This document shows positions 35,877 to 49,490 of a stretch of DNA of 64,000 nucleotides, piece by piece. Position numbers and translations under genes: made by a program. The stretch spans positions 16,589,390 to 16,653,389 of the forward strand of contig CM038911.1 in assembly GCA_021904315.1 (NCBI GenBank), given 5' to 3'. This DNA is from Sphagnum magellanicum. Lineage: Eukaryota; Streptophyta; Sphagnopsida; Sphagnales; Sphagnaceae. Each line of letters starts with the position of its first letter. The first letter of the stretch is position 1. The notes below the pieces were generated by a model. It worked only from the letters and a program-made list of their open reading frames with translations, was not told the origin of the DNA and did not search any database.

Positions 35877-36305
35877 TGGACTTTGTAAGAACCTCTTTGA
35901 GGTGGAGGACGTGACAAGCTTAGCAATATTTGACTTTCCTATAAGAACATCTTCGATCGTCGATGAGGAGGACAATTCCACTAGATGTAACCTCAGACTT
36001 TCTAAATAAAGAACGTTTGTGATCATGGATGAAGAGGAGAATTCCATTAGATGTAATCATGGACTTTCTAAGAATGTCTTTGATCATGGATGAAGAGAAG
36101 AATTCCATTAGATGTAATGGTGAACTTTGTAAGAATGTCTTTGATCATGGATGAAGAGGAGAATTCCATTAGATGTAATTGCGGACTTTGTAAGAACATC
36201 TTTGAGGTGAAGATGTGAGGACTTTAACAATACTTGACTTTCTAAGAACATCTTTTGGTGAGGACTTGAAACTCAGGATGAGAATTCCATTAGATGTAAT
36301 CTTGG
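35877..36305 (+). repeat. 61-bp tandem array, about seven degenerate units
   Basis: The word AATTCCATTAGATGTAA recurs at 36040, 36101 and 36162, exactly 61 bp apart. Older copies lie at 35974 (66 bp before) and 36283 (121 bp after). Each unit also carries a GATCATGGATGAAGAG-like segment and ACTTTSTAAGAA. The three central units are the most alike, as expected for unequal crossing-over with decayed edges. Confidence 0.9.
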
Positions 36306-36363
36306 GTTGTGTTCCGTGCTTGTGTTTTTTTGACCTAAATGAGTCAAGGGGATTGGATGTATG

Positions 36364-36389
<26 letters not shown>
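36364..36389 (+). repeat. (TA)n microsatellite
   Basis: An uninterrupted alternating TA run just after the 61-bp array is followed by ACACACG. Confidence 0.9.
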
Positions 36390-36394
<5 letters not shown>

Positions 36395-37163
36395 GTACAT
36401 GCATAAAGTTTACTAGATTCCAGTTTACCGATGCCCTAGAGGATGAGAAATCTGGGTCCCATTTGAGTTATCTGAAAAGTACACCAAACATGGGGTACTG
36501 GGCCCTCAAACTATTCCTATTGGTACCCCCAATGGCTTTACCTTAGAAATCAAGGCTTGAAAAAGAAAACAATTTTTTTAATGTATCACTTTATGGCCCT
36601 GACTTGGGCTCAAGGAAAAAGAAAAAAGAAAGAAAAAAAAAGGGATACTTATCAGTTGAGAGACGAATTTGCAACCCTTGGGCCCAATGTTTTATAATAA
36701 AATATTGTTGTTTTAATGAAATTCACGCCATGGGATCAAAGTAAACCCTAAATCAAATTTTCTATCAATTTTTTTTTTCATCTCTCTTCATTTTCCTCTC
36801 CTATTGTTCAACTTTTGTGTGCTTGTTTGTGAATGATGAAAGAAGTTTTTATTTTTTTCTACTTGAGATATGGCCATGGAAAACATAACAAATACAATTG
36901 TTGATGCTCATCCATGATAGTCTGATTGTTAGAGTTTAGTTTGAGAAAGGAAGCAAAGATGAGAAAAAAGACTGGTGTCAATAGAAAACGAATGAAAGAA
37001 TCATACATATTACTTCTCTTGTCTGTCTGTGACAGGCCATTTTGACCTGTTAATTTGTGAAGTCGATTCTATAACCCCCTAGTTGACAAAAACGAGGTCT
37101 CGAAAATCAAGTGCGGGTCATGGTGGCGGAGAGAAACTGAAAACGAGGTCCCATTGTTTATTT

Positions 37164-37740
37164 TCAGATAGTTGAGATAGGAACCAAGCAAATTGTCGTG
37201 TTGTTCGAGAATGTGTTTATTACGTTTGTTTGTTTGTCAGTCTGTGACGGGGTTTTGAGGGGTGGGGGAAGGAGAGGCCGATGAAGCAGCGGGCGACCGG
37301 TGTTAGTCTGTGACGAGGGTTGGACCACCACGGTTTCCGTGTACAAACCGTCTCCACAAAACATTGCAGCCGTCCGAAGGGTAGGAATGATGGTCGGATC
37401 GCATCCCTCTCCCACCGCACCAAAGGCGGATATAAAAACCTCCCCCCCCCCCCCCCCCCCCACTACTGAAAGAACCAGCGGTAATATAGAGGAGCATGTT
37501 TTCGGAAATTTCCAAAACTTCCGGGAACCAAGGTTCAAAATGTCAGAACCGGGGTTTTGGGTTTTCTCACGTTGGGTAAGGGAGTAAATACCCGGACTGA
37601 TAACTTGAAGGTACACACGCCTGGTTTTGATACCCGCACAATGTCGGTCAAGACCATTATGCGTTCGAAGTGGCTGGAGTGGCATAGCCACGCGTGTCCG
37701 AAGGTCACGGGTACCATTAGTATATATGAGGAGTTGAAGC
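37164..37740. other. GC-rich island in the desert, function unknown
   Basis: About 570 bp are visibly richer in G and C than the neighbourhood, with CpG-containing words, a 20-base C run at 37442-37461 and three repeats of GTCTGTGACRGG-like words at about 37024, 37241 and 37306 (the first lies just outside). Frames are open on both strands across it (175 codons on minus, 95 on plus), but both are translations of low-complexity GC-rich DNA and match no family. It could be a decayed gene end, a transposon fragment or a small unmethylated island. Confidence 0.35.
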
Positions 37741-40700
37741 CTTGGTCCTTACTTTCTAGTCTTCACGACTTTACACATGAACTCATTGACCACCATACAA
37801 ATAATGTTTTTGTTAATAACTTGGGTGCCAAACAATAACCAAGAAATGCTTAAATTTTCCATTAATGGCCTCAAGATTTTTTTGTCGCAACTCTTAGTCT
37901 AAAGTGGGCGTAAATCGAAGGGTGATGGCTCACACATCCAAACACATAGGTAGATATGTTTATTAATTAGTGTTGGGTGGGTACCTAGTTTGGAGGGTAA
38001 CTACAAGAGTTTGGTTCTGGTTTCAGTCAATAATAAACATTGAATTAAAATTGGGTCTGATTTTTGGAACTGGGTTCTTGATTTTTTCAAAACAAAATTG
38101 AAATCAGGATTTTCGAAAAAAAAAAAAAAGGGCACCAAAACCGGGGGCCAACTAGAAGTTAACCATTGGTTTGGGTTTGGGTAATCTAAAACCAGATCAG
38201 AAATGGGTTTGATTTATTGTTGATTTGGTATAAAGGGTTTTGATGGTATGCATTGGCGTTATGCCTGTAAATGGTTTAGGATTTAAACTTCGTAATTTCA
38301 TAATGAAATTTATTTACATTTTTTGTGAGTGTTTAATTTTCATTTATATTCATGTAAAAGAAAATGTAGAACACAAAACATGTAAAACAATGTAAGTGTA
38401 AAAAAATATATTTATATGATTTTACAAGGCCATGTAAACCAATGTAATGTAAAATGAAGACACATATATGGTTTTATATGGCTATGTAAAAAATGTTATT
38501 TCTACTTGTGGAGGTGGGTGGAAAATTCATGATTTTTTGGTGATAGTCCAACCAAATGGCCCATTGCAAAATAATAATAATCATCACAACATTTGTGCTT
38601 TGGGATGCACCATGATTAAGTAAATAAATTAATATGAACCAGAGTAAGTGCCAAAAATGATAATGAACAAAGTTAGAAATAAAAGTTCTATTCAAAGCAA
38701 TGAGATGGGGCAAAATGTGCATTCAAGATATTTTTGGAATAGCACCACCATAATCCCATATTGGTAGAAAATACTAATGTTTGGGGGTATCAAAGCATTG
38801 TGATTTTTTGTGAAAGGCTAATCAAAATGGCCCATTCCAAAAAAATTAATTAAACTTTGAGATGCACTTGCAACTAATTAATATGGATTTGCAAGAAGGC
38901 ATGGTCATTAAGGGTATATAATATATACACTTACACATCTCAAAACATTTACACAAGGCTATGTAAATGTATTTGACAAATGTTTATATTGGCCTCATGT
39001 AAATGTAAATGCAAAAAAAATTATACATAGCAACAATATGTGTGTAAATGTAAAAATTTTGAATGTGTAAGTGTAAATGATTTACACTCACACATGATTT
39101 ACACACCATATACACAACACAAAATTCTATGCATCATGGTATGTAAAATTAAAACTGACTAATATCATTTTATGAAAAACCAAAAAGATACTAAGTTCAT
39201 TGTTTGTTTGCACCAATGGTACCATTGCCCTTACCCATATATATCCAAAACTTTCCTATTTTGACATACTTTTATCCATATATCACATGTGAATTCTTTT
39301 TTGTGCTTCTAGGAATGTATATTTTAAGTTTGTAACTTGATTTTCAAAATTAAGGCTTTGTGTTCATAAATTAAATGATTAGTCCCTCCCTTTTTCTTTT
39401 TAACACTTTTTGTCTTGTGTTAAATGACTATTGTTTTAATGTTTTTATAAATGAGTTGTCGTTTAATATGAATTTTTTTATAAGATGTCCATCACTTGGC
39501 TCCATTATAAAATTGAAAAATAAATGATTTCCTTGGACCCATGTTGATAACCAACCATTTTTTTAATAACCAACCAACATTGTTTCAAGTGTTAATGAGA
39601 ATGTTCGATATTTTAATGCAACCTCATACCAACTTGTTAATGGGTTAAAATCTCTAGACTAAATAGTTCCATAGACCTCTTAATGATTACTAATTACTAA
39701 TTGTAAACTTATCGTCCATTACCCAAGGGGTGAAACTAGTGGGATTAGGTAACTCAGGTTAACGAATGGTTGAAGGTAATTCACCCAATCATCTAAAAGA
39801 TTTATAAGAAAGGATTAGAATAAGGACCTTATTTTCTAAAGGTCAATGTGAGCTTTATGTGTGGTACGCAGAGAAGGGGGATAGAGGAAAAAGAAGGACA
39901 TTCATTAGAAACTTTTGGGGATGGAGAAGACTTACTTGGAATGTGAAGGAGAGTAATGGAGAAAAAAAATGTACTTTGTGTGTGATTTTAATAAAAAATG
40001 GTTGAAGGATTCAAGTTTCATATATTGCTTTGATGTTTTATTAAGTGTGGAAGGTAGAGTTGTTTTAGTGATAAAAGTAGGATGTTTCCTTTAACTAATA
40101 TTTCTACATTTCTTTTAGGATAGAAAATAAGAAGGTTGATTTCTAAGTAGTCCCTAGAGTCCTAAGTTACTAGCTGCCACAGGAAGGTAGCGTCCAATCT
40201 ATGGTGGTGGAAATCAAAGGGTATGATAGTGGATTACAAATGAAAGGGCCATAAAGGAGGGATGTTGAAGGTTGTAGGTGGCAATCAGAACCATTAGAAA
40301 ACTTGCACGCATGGAGAAAGGAGGGACAATAACGTTAGAAAGGTCTACAGACCCTTAGGTAATATCCAAGGGACATTGAAAGTATTATAGACCCCTTGAA
40401 AGCAATTACTCTCAAATTCTTCTTTTTCATCTTGCCCTTTTTCCATTTTACCCTCTATTCCCTAGATTAGAAAACTGATATAAAAGTAGGTTTAATTTTA
40501 AACAATAGACCCTTACCTTCCCCATTTCCATTTATATAACCTTTTACTTACTACTTGAATAGGCGTAATAAAATAAGAGAAGGAAGGTAGTTCTTTATGT
40601 GAAATAATAAGGTGTCAACCTTGTCCCTTGGTCCTACCCCTTGGAAGAGGGGTAATGATTGGAGGCTGCAATTTCACCCATTAACACAATTGATATGAAG

Positions 40701-43700
40701 TTATTGTTTATTCGCATTCATAGGGGGACCACCTCCCCCCCAACCCCCCCAAACATGTAGGTTTTTATATAAACCTACCTAATATGTCAATTTCAAGAAG
40801 AATACACATGTTCATACCCAGTATCTAAAACTTTAATGTTAATACCCAACTAGTATGTTGAAATGGACATATTTCACAACATTAATTTAATTCTTAAAAG
40901 TAGGATTAAAAACAAAACCAATTTTTTTAAAAACCAAACCTAAAACTAGATCTCAAATTCCATTTTTTTTTAGAAACCAATCTAATAAATTTTATAAAAC
41001 TAGAATTTTAGTTCTTCATAAAAATCAAGAACCACCCTTCATTTGTATTAAACCCCAAACATTTCAAGTCAAATTTAATTTTATTAGAATTTTGAATCAA
41101 TGTGTGTTTGATTGTTAACACATGGGACTAGGGAAGTACTTTTTGGGATGTGTTAAATTTCGAGAACACCAATATTTTGAAATTATTTTAAACATTCAAT
41201 TTTTGGAATGCTTATTATCCTTGTTTGTTAGTTTAATGCCAAAATTCAATTAAGTGTAGGGTAACACTTGAAAAGTAGGGCATTCCCAAATTAATTTCCC
41301 ATTTGAAGTGGATCCAAAGGATGTTTACTTTTGAAATGTCCCACTCCAAGGGTGTTTCCAAGTGTAAAAATGATTTCTTTTTAATGAAGATGAAAAGAAA
41401 AATGAAAGTCTTGCATTTCAAAAAACAAAACACCCATTTTTTGTTTAAATAAGATTATGTTTTATAATGCAACCTCCAAATACACAAAAAGTTGTTTAAC
41501 AAGTTTTTATGCATTTGAAAGGTTGGATTTAATGTTAATTAGGTTTCATGTTTAAGGTTTGGTTGTTTTACCAATGTTTTTTTAAAGTTCAACAAATATT
41601 AATCAAGAATTAATAACTAAAAGAACATGACTTTTGTTACAAGAAAGAACTGTGCTATGCTTGAAAACTACCCTACTTGAACTTTGGTTAAGGTGAACTT
41701 TGACTTTCAATTCTTTCTTTTAAGGTAATTGCAAATTGATGTTAACGTCTTGTTCAAAAAAACAACAAACCCTTTGTTGATTCACACTGTTTTTTTGGCC
41801 TTGTTACCTTTCTTTGTTATCTTTTAAATTAATATTTGTTACGTTAATTAATTACATGTTAATTTAATTTTGCAAGTTTTTTGTTGCTTTGTATTTGCAT
41901 TGTTAATTTACTGAAAGTCCTTGCACTTTGCTTGTGTTCACTATTGTTTTATCTCATTCATTCACATTTTGCTAATGATCAATACTATTTCCTCTTGTCC
42001 ACTTGCATTTTGATAAGGTTCCTTCATCATTGTTTCTTCTCACCTTGTTTACACTTTACTAATAGTTGTTGTTGCTTCCTCTTGCCCACTTGTGCTTTGT
42101 TGGTGTTCACTTTTGTCTATGCTCGTCCACTTTGCTAATGAACACTATTGTCTCCTCTCACATATTGTTATCAGTATTTCCCACATCTTTTACTATGTAA
42201 AATTGTTGATGTTGTTGCATACATCATGTGAGTGGTGTGTTGTAATTCAACTTCATCCACTTTCCAATTTGGTAAATATAAAAAAAAATTACAACTCTTT
42301 TCATTTTGATTCCAATGCTTATTTCATGTTGAATGTTGAAAAACTTGATTTTGATATTGTTTGACTTAAATGAAGCCCAAAATTCAAGGTTTTCTAATTA
42401 TGAATTTATGAAAATTTGTGCATTGTTTGTGTAAACTTCATTGTTCAAATATTGCATTCTTGAACCATTCTAATCTTGCATGCAAATCCTACATTTTTAT
42501 TTTGCTCATGTCTATACTTTTGTTACTTACATTTGCATAATAATGAATTTTTCATTGACTTGTGTTAATGCATTGACATTATGAGATTTGAAGAAGAAAA
42601 TGAAGTATATTTCCATTAATTATGCCAAAGTTAAAAGTTAACTTTGTTTGCATAAGTAGTTTGACTTCAGACAAGTTTGAAAATTGTGAAAAAATTCAAA
42701 AATATTGATATTTCCAAAGTTTTAACACTACCTTGCAACTTATGATATAATATGTAAAATGTATAAATTAAATGTAATCAAACATATAAAATTTCAAACA
42801 GTAACTTGTTCATGTGTGTTAAATCATATAAAACAAACTTACAACTATTTGGCCGGTGATCTAAAACACAATTAAAGGAACCACCTACAAGGGTGGACAA
42901 TGATTAAAAATATATTCATATTGATTCAAAAAATCACAAGGGAATCACAATAATTTGAAGTTTCAATATTTTTTGGAAATAGAATCCATTACTTGCAAAG
43001 TTTTAATAGTCAAAATTTGACACAAATTAAGAGTCTTTTTGAACATTTAAAATATTCAACCTTTAAAATGAACATTTTTTTTTTTCAAATATCATTTTTC
43101 CTTATGAAATATGCACCATTTTTTTTTAAAAATGGAAAGGATTTTAACATTAATTATTGAAGGAAAAATAGGAATTAAAATTGATGTAATTCATTTTTAC
43201 AACACATTTGAACACATTTGGTTCAAACTTACCTTTTGCCCTAAAAGATTATGAATTTTGACGATGTGGCTTTAACAAAAATTATTTGTTTTTATGCATA
43301 ATAATGTGATATAATATATCAAAAAGTATTCATATTGAACACATAATGGTACATTAGGTATGAAAATTTGAAAAAATGAAGATTATAAACCAACATCTGA
43401 ATGCCAAATGTCACATGCATTCCATGAAAAAATACTTTTATCTTGGAGACCCAAGTTCCTTTGACTATGTTTGCATGTATTTGGGCTTATTGAGATTTAG
43501 TAAACATATAGGTCTTGTATGACATATTATGAATTTAAAAAAAATTATATGAAGAGATGTAATTGAACTAACATAAACTTAAATTTGTTTTTGTCAAACA
43601 TGGCTTGTTGATCATTTTTTTTAATGAATTGGTCAAATAAACAAGGACAAAATAAATAGTAATGAATGAGAATTGGACCAAGTTTATATAATGGAAATTA

Positions 43701-46700
43701 ACTTTCAATGCAAGAGCCAATTGGTGAAGAACTATCAAAAATATTATCCAACTTTAAATCATATAATAGGATGGTGTCATAGAGTGATGAGGATCCATTG
43801 CAAATACATTTAAAAAATTACATAAACAAGGAAGATTTTGTAAACCTCCCAATAAAAATTGTTAATTTGGTATTTATTTTATGTGAATGATAATGTTGCA
43901 ATGGATGTGAAAATTGCACAAATCATGCATTGCATTGTTGTCACAATAGTAGAATAAGTTAATATGTTTTGGTCCAACAAAAAAAATGTAAATTGATTTT
44001 TTAAAAAGTAATGATATAATAACATTATAAAACATGTGGATGCAAAACATGTGTCAATTGCACATAAATTTGCAAAAGGCATCAATGATAAAATGAAAAG
44101 ACCACTGGAAAGACAACTGGCAAATAATTTGATTTAATTGATTTTTCAAGTGCAATTTCCATTTTTTTAATGCCATAGATCCTTGCAAAAAGGATAATGT
44201 GCGGCATTATTAATTTTTATAGGATTTTGACTTTTAATTACTAATAACCATTTGCTTATTCAATTTGTTGTAAATATTTGATTGCAATATTAGACAATGT
44301 GCTTGTGCCCTTGTATTGTATTCCTTTCACAAAACATTTTTGTTAAAAAATGTTACAAAACCTAGTTGAGAAAAACTAATATGTATATGTTTTGTCAATT
44401 GTAGCAAAATGTGTTATAACATGTATTTGCCCTTGTTGTACATTTCATAGGTTTTGATTAGTAACTGAAACATGATACATTATTGGATTATTTGAAGTAA
44501 TAGAAACATCAAGGGGTTTATTGATGATTGGGATATCACTTTTAGGACAAAAAGGTCACAAGAATTATTTTTCATTATATACCAAAAATAAAATTTACAT
44601 AGAACAAATTTAAATGAGAAAAATTGAATAGTCCAAATTATGGTAATTCATATAATAGTGGTGATTTTTTCACACGCATACAAATTTGTGCATTAATACT
44701 TTGGTTCAAAATCAAAATTGCAAAAACAATTATTAAGATTTCATAAAACAACTTGATTTTTTTTGCATGATAATTTTTTACACATGTGACTTGCGCTTGG
44801 GACTACAAATTTTAAACTTTGTGAATATAAACAATCAACCAAATGTCGAAAGAATAATCATTTCCCTCCAACCTTTCGAAATGAATCCTTCAAAATCCTT
44901 GCATGGTTTATAATCTAATCAAATGCATTCAATAAACATTATTAAACATGAATGTTAACATTGTTTATCCATACATTTTTTAAAAAATCAATTGCATTAC
45001 CTTAATGCATTTCTTTTGATTCCTTTTTAAAAAAACTTATAGTTAGGATATAGTTATTTAAAAAGAATCAAATGGACATTTATATTGTATCCAATCTATT
45101 TGGGCTTTGTGTTGTTATGGGATACCAATGATGATCAACTTCTTTTTCTTTTTTTCTTATGTTTTCATATGGTTTCCAATAGTTTATTATTATTTATGTC
45201 AATGTCAAACTTAATTTGCATTAATATATATATCATGGACATGAATGGGCACATGTTAATTAACCTTTTCATATCCATGTTGGTGGGTAGGGAAAAGGAT
45301 CGAGGTCGTTATAAGGTTGTCTAGGTAGTTATTAGGAAATGAGTGAGGTAGTTATTAAGAAAGTTAGTAGGAAAACATGTAATTATTAGGAAAGAAATGA
45401 GGTAGTTGTCTTTGGAATTGACTTTGGACAACCATACAATAGGAATTTGGAATTGTTTAGGGATGACCACATGATAGGTTCCAAAAAATCACCCATAAAC
45501 TAGTTATTTGAAGTTTCTCATCATTGAAAGTTTTAGATATCTTTTATTAATTTAACATAACATCATTTTAATTATAAACATACAATAATTCACTATATTT
45601 AGAAAGTGATAGATGTTACACAAACCCAAATTCAAGTATTTTATAATCCTTTTTCTATTAGACAATCCTTTTGGGTACACCAACCATGAATGGACCCTAG
45701 GCCAAACGTTGGCAAAAGATTCTACAAATTTTTTGAAACAATGTGCGTTAAGAAAAATAATAATTTTATGTGTAAAAAATGAAAATGAAAATTTCAATAT
45801 CATTAAAACAATTCAAAAATCCATTGCTAGGTGCAAAAACTTGGGTTTAAAATAAAACTTTCACAAAACTTGTTTTGGCATGCTTTTTCTAATGGGTGCT
45901 AGTAGGCAACTATAAAAGAAAAAAAATTCTAAAGCTTTTAAAATATGTTTTTATCATGTCTACCCATGTGAATTTATAGAAATGTATAGCTTAGACTAAA
46001 GAGTTTGGGAAAGGTCAATCAATAAGAGCGGATTGAAGATTATATTGACTTTAGTCTACACTGAAGAAAATTAAGTTAATTCCTATGAAAACAAGGTATT
46101 TCTTTGACTTGACCTTCAATTTTCAATATTGTTGAACACCTTTGTCGCTTTCAATATGAATGCCAAATGTTTTAAACATTCAAGTTTCTTTGTCATTATT
46201 TGGGTGTAGGTTTGTGAATATAATAATCATGTGTAAAAGGCTTTATAGTTTTAGGAAGTAATTGTTCTTTGCTATTGTAGGCAAATTGATGTCAAACTTA
46301 CTAGTTGTGTGCTTCATCCTTTTACATGGCATGTTTCTCAAGTCATTATGGATTGTTTCTCTTTAGTTTTGATACCTTGTGTCCTGAACCAATCATGTGA
46401 ACATTGATATTTAATCTTTCCAATTTTGACAACATATTTTGAATCAATCATGTGGACATTGGTTTTTATCTAATGTATTACATGCAATCATAACAATGAT
46501 TGTGAAGCTTAGAAAAGGAGTCAACAATCATCTCTTATGGACAATTTAGTGGAAGATGATTCTAGAATTGATGTTGGGAATTCTTCCTTCAGACATGAAG
46601 AAAGAAATATGTTTTGGCATTAGATCTTTTTTCTCATTCTTAAGGATGTATGATGAGAGGATCTTGCTCATAATGTGTTTTCATTGGTGTAAGGTCCCAA

Positions 46701-46899
46701 ACACAAAAGTCTCCATCTAATGTCTCCATTCCTTGCTCATGAACAAAATGTGAAAATTGTTGAGTATGGTAAGAAATTCTTATTTCCTTTGCTCCTAAAG
46801 TGCCATTAGTTTTTGTGTCAATGATTAGAGGCTGCAAATGATTTTGCAAACAAAAGAATTGATGAAGATTGTATACTAGATGTTTTTGAAGTGACTACA

Positions 46900-49450
46900 A
46901 GTACCAATGAACCTATGAGAGAACTTGTCAAGATCTGCCCTCATCAAGGATTGTGGCAATCAATTTGCAACTAGCCCGTTTCACAGTTGAGTAAGTGCAA
47001 CTTGAGAATCAGGCCCAAACAACATGATTTCACCTGAACAAGTCAATCCATGGCATGAGGTCCTTGCTGCAAGCTTGATGAGCATCTGGCCCAAACATGC
47101 ACAGAAGAAAGAAACAGCAACAGCATGAATCCGTAAGCACCATGGGGAATAAAAACATTTTGATGGCAAGAAAATGACTGAACAAAAAGAGCAATGAAAT
47201 CAAATTCATGTTTTTCATTGCTCTACATGCATGTTACATAGTGTGCCAGAATACTTCCTAATAAGAGATCAGCAGGAAGAGAAACAGGCACTGAAGATCT
47301 GCCAACACAGCTATAAAGAGAGAGAGCATCTCAGGGGCAACATTCTTCTTGATGAGAGACAGGAAAAAAAAAATCCTGTCTAGCAACAGGAAAAAAAATT
47401 GCTGCCACAAAAATTGCGTTTTAAATTAGTCAAAGAAAGCAGCAGAATCCATTACTTTGAGCTCACAATTTGCATTAATTATTGAAATTGTGTGCATCAC
47501 AAAGCAAAACTGAAACATGCATCTTTGGTGCAAATAGAGTGCACAAAGAACAGTGCAACAGTAGTGACAGATGAGTATAAAGTAGTGGAGTGTACATAAG
47601 AATGGAAAACATGAGCATGTGCTGGTTTGTGGCAGTCATTAACTCTTATTGATCTTGGTTTGAGTTTCCTTGATGAGAGTGCAGGCAAGAAAGATTGTCA
47701 ATAGTATTGGGGTACTTACTTACTCAAGAAAAACTGAGCTGTGATCACAGACTGTATACCCATAATGCAACAAACCAAGATCTGTCAACAGGGTGCTGAC
47801 TTGAGCTCTCTTTTTGTCTTCACATAATGGTTCAAGTGTGTTTCTTCTTTGAAGGAATTTTTTTCTTGCATACTTCCTATCTGGAACAATGCATCTTGCA
47901 ACTGCACCATTGTCAGGCCGCAAAGAATCAACAAACAAAGAAGCCAAGAGCCATTCCAAGACTATATATGAAATCACAGTTGAATTCAGACTACAGTGAC
48001 AACAATAGAAAGTCCAGATACAGTTTCCTGAGGGACTTACTGATTGCCAAGTTTTGCTTCACCCATATTTGGTCAAGTACATTGTCGTATGTACTCATTG
48101 ATTGTACATCCCAATCTTTAATAGTAACAACACCCACACACACCCACCCATAGATATATACATAACAGAAAAATTATACCACAATCATTTGAAGATAACA
48201 TGACAGTGGGTGCAGTCATAACCTACTGAGAGTTGCTCACAAGGTGTCAGATCATATACAGAAATACACTGTCATCTGTGACAATGCCTTTTGCCAGTAA
48301 AACTACAACTCGTGATATGTACCACAGGAATTACTCAATGGTCTACCAGGCCCATGGTTGAGACTGACAGGAATCTACACTTCTGGGTTTGCAGGGTCAT
48401 GGTTGAGACCAACAGGATTCCACACTTTCAGGCTTGTAGGGTCAGGAATAATCCCACTGAATCTTTCTCATGTTGATATTCTCTGAGAAAACCATAATAA
48501 CCTCACTGATCTTTTCCGTCGTTTCTTTCTTTATGAGTGCACAATACAAGGTTTGATTTGTGAAAGGAGAAAAGCCTGCCTGTGAGGCGGATCATATCAC
48601 CAGGCTGGAAAGCTTCATGGTCATTTTGAAGCTTTGCACTTGCATGTGGAACCAGCACACTGCACATCAAAGCCTCCCCAACTTGAGCTGGTGCCTCTTT
48701 TTCCAGAACTATAAATGTCACACTGAAATTGGTCGAGAGAGAATAATGCAGATCCTGGTCAACCAGCTAGATTTTGATCAGAACAAGACCAAATTGACAA
48801 GCTCATAAGTGAAATGCAAAAAAACACACAAGTCCAAAACCTGAAAACATCTTAGTATCTGCATCCTAAACTTCAAAACCTGAGCTTCAATTCAGCACAA
48901 GCACATGGATACACGATGAAATTTGACAAAGGCTCATGACTGAAATGGAAGAACATGCTAATCCCTAAACCTGCAAACATCAATCTGCATCCTCAAACTT
49001 CAAAATCTGAGCTCCAATTCAGCACAAGCACACGGATACAAGATGAAATTTGACAAAAGCTCATGACTGCAATGGAAGAAACATGCCAAACCCTAAATCT
49101 GCAAACATAGATACAAGATGAAATTTGACCGAAGCTCATGATTGAAACAAAGGGGGAGAACAACGCTGAACCCTAAACCAGCAAACATCAGAGCTCAAAT
49201 TCCAGCACAGACATATGGGGTTTGAAGGCACAAATCCCGATACATACATACCTATGCGCTACAGTTGTGTTGTCCAACCAGGACTTTCCCCTCAGACTTC
49301 TTCTTCTTCCTGAGAAGTGTCTGAGTCCTGAGAAGACGGAGAACCAGGACTCCGAGAACCAGTTGAAGAAGATCCTTACCCGGGATTCCGAGTTCCCTGA
49401 ACCCTAATCGCTTGGGCTCCTCACGCGAAGAATCTCCAGGGAAACCGAAA
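46900..49450 (-). other. Unassigned minus-strand unit, head-to-head with BSH
   Basis: Several exon-like blocks appear on the minus strand. A possible leader block at about 49480-49253 ends at CATAG|GTATGT. At 48730-48520, after an acceptor TTTCAG, one frame reads VTFIVLEKEAPAQVGEALM ... FQPGDMIRLTGRLF, resembling an OB-fold strand pattern. A second overlapping frame at 48580-48430 reads LYCALIKKETTEKISEV and ends in a stop. At 47970-47720 there is DSLRPDNGAVARCIVPDRK ... LTDLGLLHYG. At about 47100-47035 there is FGPDAHQACSKDLMPW with a CAG|GTGAAA donor. I could not join these into one consistent frame, and I recognise no family. It may be a lineage-specific gene, a long non-coding RNA or a decayed gene. 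Confidence 0.35.
48740..49215. repeat. 126-bp tandem repeat array, about 3.5 units
   Basis: The word ATCTGCATCCT recurs at 48857 and 48983 (126 bp), and TGAAATTTGACAAARGCTCA recurs within each unit. An older unit lies before 48857. A truncated one begins near 49109 after losing about 50 bp. The array falls in what would be the first intron of the unassigned minus-strand unit. Two copies carry AAACCCTAAA/AACCCTAAA, a telo-box-like element. Confidence 0.85.
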
Positions 49451-49490
49451 ACCCACTTGTCCCAACAAGAATAAGAAGAAGCTGAGAACG

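Larger units (their letters stand above)
32301..46900. other. 14.6-kb gene desert
   Basis: I found no conserved coding block on either strand. The interval holds poly-C tracts, a 72-bp direct repeat, a strong hairpin, a 61-bp tandem array, a (TA)n microsatellite and a GC-rich island, each listed separately. The frame at 34595-34888 (plus) is open for 97 codons but matches no family. The section 41880-42180 is made of loosely repeated CTTTGCTAATG-type words without a clear period. The stretch 45300-45430 repeats TAGGTAGTTATTAGGAA-like words, a pattern also common in decayed LTRs. Confidence 0.5.

Noticed and set aside
35877..36305. CRISPR-like regular repeats
   Set aside because: Units are head-to-tail without unique spacers and the DNA is plant nuclear; it is an ordinary tandem array.
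37164..37691. A 175-codon minus-strand ORF containing ILNLGSRKFW, similar to ILNFGSRKLW in the J-protein
   Set aside because: The match is only about ten residues, flanking sequence has no J domain, and the frame crosses a poly-C tract. Treated as coincidence unless a nucleotide alignment shows otherwise.
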